This document shows, piece after piece, positions 5,041 to 9,271 of a DNA stretch of 9,271 bases. The first letter of the stretch is position 1. Each line of letters opens with the position of its first letter. Below the pieces are notes generated by a model that was given only the letters and a program-made list of their open reading frames with translations, was not told where the DNA came from and made no database searches. Source of the DNA: UBA1731 sp963653155. GTDB taxonomy: Bacteria > Verrucomicrobiota > Kiritimatiellia > RFP12 > UBA1067. A program made the translations under genes and the position numbers. The stretch is taken from positions 1 to 9,271 of the forward strand of contig CAVJWR010000117.1 in assembly GCA_963653155.1 (NCBI GenBank), read 5' to 3'.

Positions 5041-5290
5041 TGCGAAGGGGCAGAAATAGAGTCCGGGAACTGATTTGGGCGTCAAGCTACTTCGTGTGAG
5101 CCGACGCAGATTCCAACTCCCGGACGCCTAAAATCAATTTGCAACTGCAAAGCGATTGTTGGCTGAAATGTGAGAGTTTCAAATGATAGACAATGCTTGA
5201 GCAGGGGAACGCATAGCGTTTCCTCTCTTTGTATTTCTATCAGGGCACTCTCATAGTCTCAGTCGGGACACAAGGAGGGGCTTTTTGTTG
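5041..5290 (+). repeat. R2: conserved ~240-bp leader element (inverted relative to R1)
   Basis: Diverged copy of R1 in the opposite orientation. An outer stem GTCCGGGA (5061-5068)/TCCCGGAC (5118-5125) is perfect here, with an inner GCGTC/GACGC (5079-5083, 5103-5107). The 28-bp block 5129-5156 is identical to R1. The stem GGAACGC (5206-5212)/GCGTTTC (5216-5222) keeps pairing although one G of R1 has become A, changing a G-U pair to A-U. The final part corresponds to the R1 terminator: AGTCTC (5255-5260) can pair with GGGGCT (5277-5282) before TTTTT. Unlike R1, the Shine-Dalgarno-like AAGGAGG (5272-5278) overlaps this hairpin. It lies between the promoter at 4996 and the FRG-CBS gene. Confidence 0.75.
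5133..5156. promoter_or_regulatory. 24-bp interrupted palindrome in R2 (identical to the R1 copy)
   Basis: ATC-nn-TTTGCA-nn-TGCAAA-nn-GAT, identical at every position to 2047-2070 although the flanking sequence of the two repeats has diverged. That conservation argues for a protein-binding or structural role. Confidence 0.5.
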
Positions 5291-5344
5291 AGACTCGATT
5301 CTTGTCAGATCGCGAGCAGGCGAACGCGAGAAGACATGAAATGA
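5288..5344 (+). CDS. Possible leader peptide coupled to the FRG-CBS gene (18 codons)
   Basis: TTG at 5288 lies 9 nt after AAGGAGG (5272-5278) and opens a short frame ending in TGA 5342-5344, which overlaps the ATG of the FRG-CBS gene at 5341 as ATGA. This would explain a strong Shine-Dalgarno so far upstream of the main gene. The inverted repeat AGTCTCA (5255-5261)/TGAGACT (5289-5295) encloses the Shine-Dalgarno and covers this start. There is no homology to support it; it is a reading of spacing only. Confidence 0.3.
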   Translation: MRLDSCQIASRRTREDMK

Positions 5345-7011
5345 GAGAGAAACCGAGAACGGGTCGAATCGAACTGCACACATGGCGTGACTTCACCAAG
5401 GTCATGAAGGTCATGGGTGCGGACTCGTGGATATACCGTGGCCATGAGGATGTCGATTGGACACTTTCAAGCACGCTTGACCGCCACATGGATGAGCTTC
5501 TGAAAATCCACAGGGAATGGAGCCGGGAAACGTTCAGGCTCAATCTGCCGAGAGCGGAGTTTTTCGCAATTTCAAAATTTCGGGAGATGGCAAAGCGGTT
5601 TCAGGTATTTGATTCGGATGCGGCGGCCCTGATCGCGATGCAACACTATGGTGCCAAGACCAGGCTGCTTGATTTCACGATGTCCATTATGGTCGCGTTG
5701 TTCTTCGCCTACGAGAAACGAGCTACTGGGAAACCTCGTGCAATCTACGCCGTCAACTATGGTGCGCTGATGAATCAGGACAGCGTGAGTCGCGGCTATC
5801 AGTCATTTCTGAAGCGGATTGCCGCTGAAGAGCGTGCAAAGAGGAAAATCGATCGCGACAGCGAGAGGGCCTGGTGGAACTTGGAATCTCAATTCGAGAA
5901 TCACTATTTCCAGCGATACGTCACAGAAGAGGCTGCTGCAAATATTTGGTCGTGTACGCCACAAGGTGCAAAAGGGATTATTCCGCTGTACAAGCCGTTG
6001 TACAATGGGCGACAGGCGGCACAAGCCGGCATTGAGCTGATGCCCCGTACGTTCGATGAGTTTAACGAGAATCTGGCGGAGGCATTGAAAACTACGGTTG
6101 CGGAAATCGATGAGCCAACGACGCTGATTACAAGTGACGTTTCCCATGCCACAGACTTTGGGTCGGCACTCCCGTCCGCGCTTGTCAAACTTGTGTTTGA
6201 TCCGAAGATGGAGGATGATGCCCTTCTGATGCTTGATCAGGCGAACATCAGTGCGGCGACCGTCTACCCGGACATGGTTGGCCTTGCCAAGAGCGTACGC
6301 TACAGCGAGAAGATTGTCCTTGGCGTTAAGGCTGTGAAAATGGTGGTCAAGAATGCGTGGGTTCGCCTTGAACAGGCCGTACGGACGGCGTTCCCGACTT
6401 ATGGCGAGCAAGGTGTCGTGGGGATTTTGAAGGATCTGAAGGTCGAGGGGCTTGATGTCAACCGCCTTTCGGCGTTGAAGACCGCGATTGGCGATGACGT
6501 GAATACGCCCGTCACGGTAGGCGAAGCGGATATTGGCTTTGTCGAGGATGTGATTGCGCAGATCCGGCAGTTTGAAACAATCGCCGATTTTATAATACCG
6601 AGGAAGAAAGTCTTTACGTGTTCGATGGACAGCGCGATTCATTCCATTGTCGAGAAGATGGTCAAGAACAGCTTCTCGCATGTTCCCGTCCTTGATGCGA
6701 ATCAAAAAGTCGTCGGCGTGTTCAGCGAAAGCACCCTGTTAGAAGCGAGAGACATAGACAGGCGGCAGGGGACGATACGTGACGTTGCCGATTTCCTTCC
6801 GCTGGAGAAGCATACGGCTGACGTGTTCAGGTTCGTTCCGAAAGGGGACGCGGTTCTCCATCTGCGAAAGCTTTGCGACGATGCACTCAAGTCGTCCGAA
6901 CGCATTGGAATGTTCTTCGTGACGGAGAGCGGAAGCCCCGACGAGCCTCTGCTCGGTATCCTCACCGTCTGGGATGTCGCATGTGCGCCGAACAGGCGGC
7001 CGGCCGTTTGA
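5341..7011 (+). CDS. FRG-domain protein with C-terminal CBS pair
   Basis: 556 aa from ATG 5341; the frame is open further and a TTG at 5302 would add 13 residues, but the Shine-Dalgarno at 5272-5278 is 23 nt from it. The N-terminal FRG domain (about 10-130) shows W30-I-Y-R-G-H with D-W-T-L-S-S-T-L-D-R, and A-M-Q-H-Y-G-A-K-T-R-L-L-D-F-T (99-113) followed by a hydrophobic helix. A middle region (about 130-410) is not recognised. The C-terminus (about 416-548) holds two CBS motifs: F-S-H-V-P-V-L-D with V-V-G-V-F-S, and F-F-V-T-E-S with L-L-G-I-L-T-V-W-D-V. FRG proteins have no settled biochemistry but are frequent in defence-type islands; CBS pairs usually bind adenine nucleotides. A nucleotide-sensing effector is a reasonable inference. 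No membrane segment or signal peptide is seen. Confidence 0.85.
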   Translation: MREKPRTGRIELHTWRDFTKVMKVMGADSWIYRGHEDVDWTLSSTLDRHMDELLKIHREWSRETFRLNLPRAEFFAISKFREMAKRFQVFDSDAAALIAMQHYGAKTRLLDFTMSIMVALFFAYEKRATGKPRAIYAVNYGALMNQDSVSRGYQSFLKRIAAEERAKRKIDRDSERAWWNLESQFENHYFQRYVTEEAAANIWSCTPQGAKGIIPLYKPLYNGRQAAQAGIELMPRTFDEFNENLAEALKTTVAEIDEPTTLITSDVSHATDFGSALPSALVKLVFDPKMEDDALLMLDQANISAATVYPDMVGLAKSVRYSEKIVLGVKAVKMVVKNAWVRLEQAVRTAFPTYGEQGVVGILKDLKVEGLDVNRLSALKTAIGDDVNTPVTVGEADIGFVEDVIAQIRQFETIADFIIPRKKVFTCSMDSAIHSIVEKMVKNSFSHVPVLDANQKVVGVFSESTLLEARDIDRRQGTIRDVADFLPLEKHTADVFRFVPKGDAVLHLRKLCDDALKSSERIGMFFVTESGSPDEPLLGILTVWDVACAPNRRPAV

Positions 7012-7088
7012 ACTTTAGCCGAAGAACAGAATATCATTATGCGTCAACAGTAGACACATCAACACAAAAAAAGAACAAGACCATGAAA

Positions 7089-7609
7089 CGGAAAGCTACT
7101 CGATAAAGAAGGAAAGAAATTGTGCATTCCATCTGATTGCACTTTCGGCTGTGATTTTGGCGGGGTGCGTGTCCCCCATGTGCAGCCCTGTTCCCGCAGA
7201 GAGAATGCGCGGTCTTTCAAAGGTTCTGTCATCGGATCGGATTTATTTTCAGGATGCAGAGTTGGTTCTTAAACTGACAAAAGATCCAGACCACGAAGTT
7301 CACATGAAGGCTTTTGAGGTTTTCCTGAAAAGATGGATTCGCGTCAATTCCGAACGGGCATACGTCGACTATGACGGGTCTGGTGACAGGTCCTATGCCA
7401 AGTGGTTTATCACAGCGAATGTGATTCCAATGATTTACGCAGAGCAGGATGCAGATGTTCGTGCGAGCATGTGGAAAACGCTGTACCAGCAAATAGATGG
7501 TAGCGGAGTACTCAGCGTTGTGCATAATGAGCGAGGGTATGGAGATCTGATTCTTAGTTGTCTTAGTTGTCGTCTACCTGATGAAAAAAGAGAGAATACA
7601 TTAAAGTGA
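7089..7609 (+). CDS. Fragment 1 of the broken lipoprotein: signal peptide and N-terminal domain
   Basis: The frame from about 7089 encodes a hydrophobic signal segment ending in LAGC (7151-7168 region), then a helical domain with L-T-K-D-P-D-H-E-V-H-M-K-A-F-E-V-F-L-K. It ends at TGA 7607-7609 just after the A6 run where the frame appears to slip. Within this fragment alone the only usable start is GTG 7151, inside the signal peptide, which is not credible for a real start. Confidence 0.6.
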
Positions 7610-7643
7610 TATGGAGCGGTCGAGAAGCGGAACTGATAAGTAA

Positions 7644-8555
7644 CTTCAGCGGAAAAAACCAAGCGAATACGAAAAGGTTTTGCAATTCATAGACGATCCT
7701 GGTGCATTGGAGGCTTTTCTGCGTAAGAAAAGGCAAGACGAACCACTTCACTGCCATGATTGGAAATCTAAGTATGTCGCTAAACGCCTTGTCGCAATCG
7801 ACAAGGGGGAATACATAAAATATGTTTTGGCAAGTAGCGACTTTCAAGATGTAGAGTGGGCTGTAGACATCCTTGAAGATGAAGACGCGCTTACGGCAAT
7901 TGTTATTAAGGGGTGTCCGGAGGCACCAGAGGTGTTGCTTGGCTCAGACAGGAAAGACGAGTTGTTGAAGCGATATCTTCGTAAGGTTCGGTCAGTAAAG
8001 CTTATATTCAAGGTTCTAGAAGCGGTCGATATGGACTCTTTCCTGGCACGCAAGTTTCTAGATGCTCTGAAAGATGAGGACTGGTTGACCAAGGCGTTGT
8101 GCGATGACGAGGTTGTGGATAAGGTATTGAGTGGATGGAATAAACCGGAGATTCTGAACGAATATGTCGATCGCATCCAAAAGGATGAGAATCTCAAATC
8201 CATCGTTCGGGGTTGTCCGAAGCTTCCCTTTTACGCATTGCAGTCCGTCAAGGATCAAGAGTTCCTGTATCAGGTTCTGCTGAAGAACCAAAGCAATGAA
8301 AAGGTCAAGGAGATGTTGCTTGGAAAACTGGACGATAAGCATGTGAAAGCATACAAGAAAGCGCTTGATGATGCGGCCAAGGCCGCTTGGCACGCGAAAT
8401 TTGACCCTCTTATCAAGAAGGCCGAAGCCGGTGATGTTACGGCAATGCGTCAAGTGGCGGAAGATGCCTCCGAACGTCAAGATATTGGCGTTGCCCTGGC
8501 TTGGTATGTGAAGATCTGTGATGCCGATAAGCGCGATGCCTATGCCTGTGCGTGA
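7644..8555 (+). CDS. Fragment 2 of the broken lipoprotein: helical repeats and start of Sel1-like region
   Basis: The frame is open from 7644 with no ATG near its beginning (TTG 7680 is the first candidate). It encodes tandem helical units of about 26-35 residues, seen in the pairs E-D-A-L-T-A-I-V-I-K-G-C-P and D-E-N-L-K-S-I-V-R-G-C-P, and in L-L-G-S-D-R-K-D-E-L-L and L-Q-S-V-K-D-Q-E-F-L. From about 8400 a Sel1-like pattern appears (I-K-K-A-E-A-G-D-V-T-A-M-R-Q-V-A-E-D). TGA 8553-8555 interrupts the next unit, which continues in the same frame as A-G-D-C-Y-A-E-A-K-D-G with K-A-I-E-Y-Y. Confidence 0.65.
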   Translation, partial: LQRKKPSEYEKVLQFIDDPGALEAFLRKKRQDEPLHCHDWKSKYVAKRLVAIDKGEYIKYVLASSDFQDVEWAVDILEDEDALTAIVIKGCPEAPEVLLGSDRKDELLKRYLRKVRSVKLIFKVLEAVDMDSFLARKFLDALKDEDWLTKALCDDEVVDKVLSGWNKPEILNEYVDRIQKDENLKSIVRGCPKLPFYALQSVKDQEFLYQVLLKNQSNEKVKEMLLGKLDDKHVKAYKKALDDAAKAAWHAKFDPLIKKAEAGDVTAMRQVAEDASERQDIGVALAWYVKICDADKRDAYACA

Positions 8556-8722
8556 GCGGGTGACTGCTATGCAGAAGCGAAAGATGGCAAGCGTGACTTG
8601 AAAAAAGCGATAGAATACTATGCGTTGGCGATTGCTCGCGGTTTGGAAGGCGCTCGGATAAAACACACCCTCGTTTCGATTCAATTGGAGAATCCTGGGC
8701 TGTCGAAAGACGGCCTCTTCTC

Positions 8723-9082
8723 TTGGACTATACGATTCGAAGCCGCCGGCCGTCGAAGAAATGCTTCTTCCAGTACGAAGGCGGAGAAGGCTTTGAGCGG
8801 CTGCGCGTCCTTCAGGCCCTACCTGCACAGAAAGCCGTTCTGGTGAAGCCCGCTGTCGATTTTGGCTACGAGGACATGACGGATAAGAAAGGAATCCTCT
8901 ACATCAAGACGAGTCGGCAGTATGTGGATGGAGAATTTCTCGCAGTGGGCATTTATCTCTATGATGGTCCTTACACATATTCGACGGCAGGCGGTTCGAC
9001 GAAGACCGTTTATGCATTCCATGAGTATGAGGCCAAGCATAAGAAACTGAAAGTAGTGAACGAGACGGGTCTCGACAAATGA
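8723..9082 (+). CDS. Fragment 3 of the broken lipoprotein: C-terminal domain
   Basis: The frame ending at TGA 9080-9082 encodes Q-Y-E-G-G-E-G-F-E-R-L, then a beta-rich domain with G-I-L-Y-I-K-T-S-R-Q-Y, A-V-G-I-Y-L-Y-D-G-P-Y-T-Y and V-Y-A-F-H-E-Y-E-A-K. The first 15 or so residues from ATG 8723 are basic and unlike the rest, so true coding in this frame probably begins near 8765. The stretch just before could use frame 0 or the frame giving L-Y-D-S-K-P-P-A-V-E-E-M-L, and I cannot decide between them. No family recognised. Confidence 0.55.
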   Translation: MDYTIRSRRPSKKCFFQYEGGEGFERLRVLQALPAQKAVLVKPAVDFGYEDMTDKKGILYIKTSRQYVDGEFLAVGIYLYDGPYTYSTAGGSTKTVYAFHEYEAKHKKLKVVNETGLDK

Positions 9083-9126
9083 GTGACGAAAATGTCTGAC
9101 TCCAATGGTTTTGTAGTAAAATCTCA

Positions 9127-9271
9127 TCAGTCCATGTCGAGCGCATACTCGCCGTCGTCGGGATGCCCTGCAAGATCGTCTTCGGTATGGTATACTAATG
9201 TCATCTTGCGCGAAGTGCTAATCGAATCGAAATCGACGGGGGTTGATGCAGAATCGACACAATGAAAGGGC
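9127..9271 (-). CDS. C-terminal end of an unrecognised protein (5' truncated by window edge), homologous to 3-179
   Basis: On the - strand the frame enters from the right edge and stops at TGA (9129-9127), giving 48 residues. It contains S-T-P-V-D-F-D-S-I and M-T-L-V-Y-H-T-E-D-D-L-A, then a short acidic tail G-H-P-D-D-G-E-Y-A-L-D-M-D. The match to the left-edge frame covers a 25-bp identical DNA stretch and continues as amino-acid similarity on both sides with conservative changes, as expected for homologous coding sequence. The + strand frame at 9083-9265 over the same DNA is a shadow. Family and function are unknown. It is convergent with the broken lipoprotein, 44 nt from its stop. Confidence 0.6.
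   Translation of the reverse strand, partial: PFHCVDSASTPVDFDSISTSRKMTLVYHTEDDLAGHPDDGEYALDMD

Larger units (their letters stand above)
7083..9082 (+). pseudogene. Broken gene for a large lipoprotein with helical and Sel1-like repeats
   Basis: Three consecutive frames read as one protein of about 665 aa if short indels are repaired. ATG 7083 with one extra A in the run at 7086-7088 gives M-K-T-E-S-Y-S-I-K-K, then A-F-H-L-I-A-L-S-A-V-I-L-A-G-C: a lipoprotein signal with lipobox LAGC. One extra A at 7583-7588 joins D-E-K to K-R-E-Y-I-K-V-I-W, which resembles the later G-E-Y-I-K-Y-V-L. One extra A at 7653-7658 gives S-G-K-K-P-S-E-Y-E-K-V-L-Q-F and enters the long middle frame. An in-frame TGA (8553-8555) splits a Sel1-like repeat, and at least one more frameshift lies between about 8690 and 8770. 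Likely envelope-located when intact. It follows the FRG-CBS gene by 71 nt. A-runs of equal length inside hipA are intact, which argues against a general base-calling fault. Confidence 0.75.

Noticed and set aside
2041..5165. R1 and R2 as integron attC sites
   Set aside because: They have nested stems, but no RYYYAAC/GTTRRRY core pair is found in the right places, the copies are in opposite orientation instead of head to tail, and no integrase is present.
5041..5290. R2 as a known riboswitch (c-di-GMP-I or fluoride type) or tmRNA
   Set aside because: Isolated words such as GACGC and CCTAA recur, but the conserved cores and helix order of those families are not there.
5257..5340. FRG-CBS start at TTG 5302
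   Set aside because: The only strong ribosome site is 23 nt away, and the FRG domain needs nothing before ATG 5341; kept only as an alternative.
5803..6705. 300-codon open frame on the - strand
   Set aside because: It lies wholly antisense to the FRG-CBS gene, has no recognisable domain, and is explained by that gene's codon usage.
8058..8828. 256-codon open frame on the - strand
   Set aside because: Antisense to the repeat-rich lipoprotein region; Arg/Phe/Ile-rich composition typical of a shadow frame.
9083..9265. 60-codon + strand frame after the lipoprotein
   Set aside because: The homology with the left edge supports coding on the opposite strand, where the conserved TLVYHTED frame and the stop codon fit better.

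Overview
The window looks like an accessory (defence / toxin-antitoxin) island from a Gram-negative-type bacterium of roughly balanced base composition. No rRNA, tRNA or core metabolic gene is present to place it. Lipoprotein signals, Sel1-type repeats and zinc-ribbon/TM2/CD225 membrane proteins would fit the PVC group (Lentisphaerota, Kiritimatiellota, Verrucomicrobiota) or Bacteroidota, but that is a guess. TGA, TAA and TAG are all used as stops.

Layout. (1) 1-179: the C-terminal end of an unrecognised protein on the + strand. A homologous C-terminal end enters from the other edge on the - strand (9127-9271). (2) 123-1814, - strand: a tight four-gene operon of small membrane proteins, in transcription order zinc ribbon + hydrophobic domain, zinc ribbon + TM2, zinc ribbon + CD225/dispanin, and DUF2752. 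(3) 1912-2233: its long leader, with a promoter, a conserved element (R1) and an intrinsic terminator ahead of the first gene. (4) 2234-2600: no gene seen. (5) 2601-4020, +: a well-formed promoter, an operator-like palindrome and hipB-hipA. (6) 4165-4850, +: an extended -10 promoter, a solo nucleotidyltransferase and a short overlapping partner ORF of 58 codons. (7) 4862-5040: two hairpins and a third promoter of the same type, followed by a stub of an ORF. (8) 5041-5290: element R2, an inverted diverged copy of R1. (9) 5341-7011, +: a FRG-domain protein with a C-terminal CBS pair. (10) 7083-9082, +: a lipoprotein with alpha-helical and Sel1-like repeats, broken by several single-base frameshifts and one in-frame TGA.

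The main unexplained signal is the R1/R2 pair. About 240 bp of related non-coding DNA lies between a promoter and the first gene of two unrelated operons (the zinc-ribbon operon and the FRG-CBS gene), pointing outward from the hipBA/nucleotidyltransferase module. Both copies hold an identical 28-bp stretch with an interrupted palindrome, a conserved stem that still pairs despite a base change, and a terminator-like hairpin just upstream of the start codon. This could be a shared regulatory leader RNA, a small RNA gene, or the ends of a mobile or invertible module; sequence alone does not decide.
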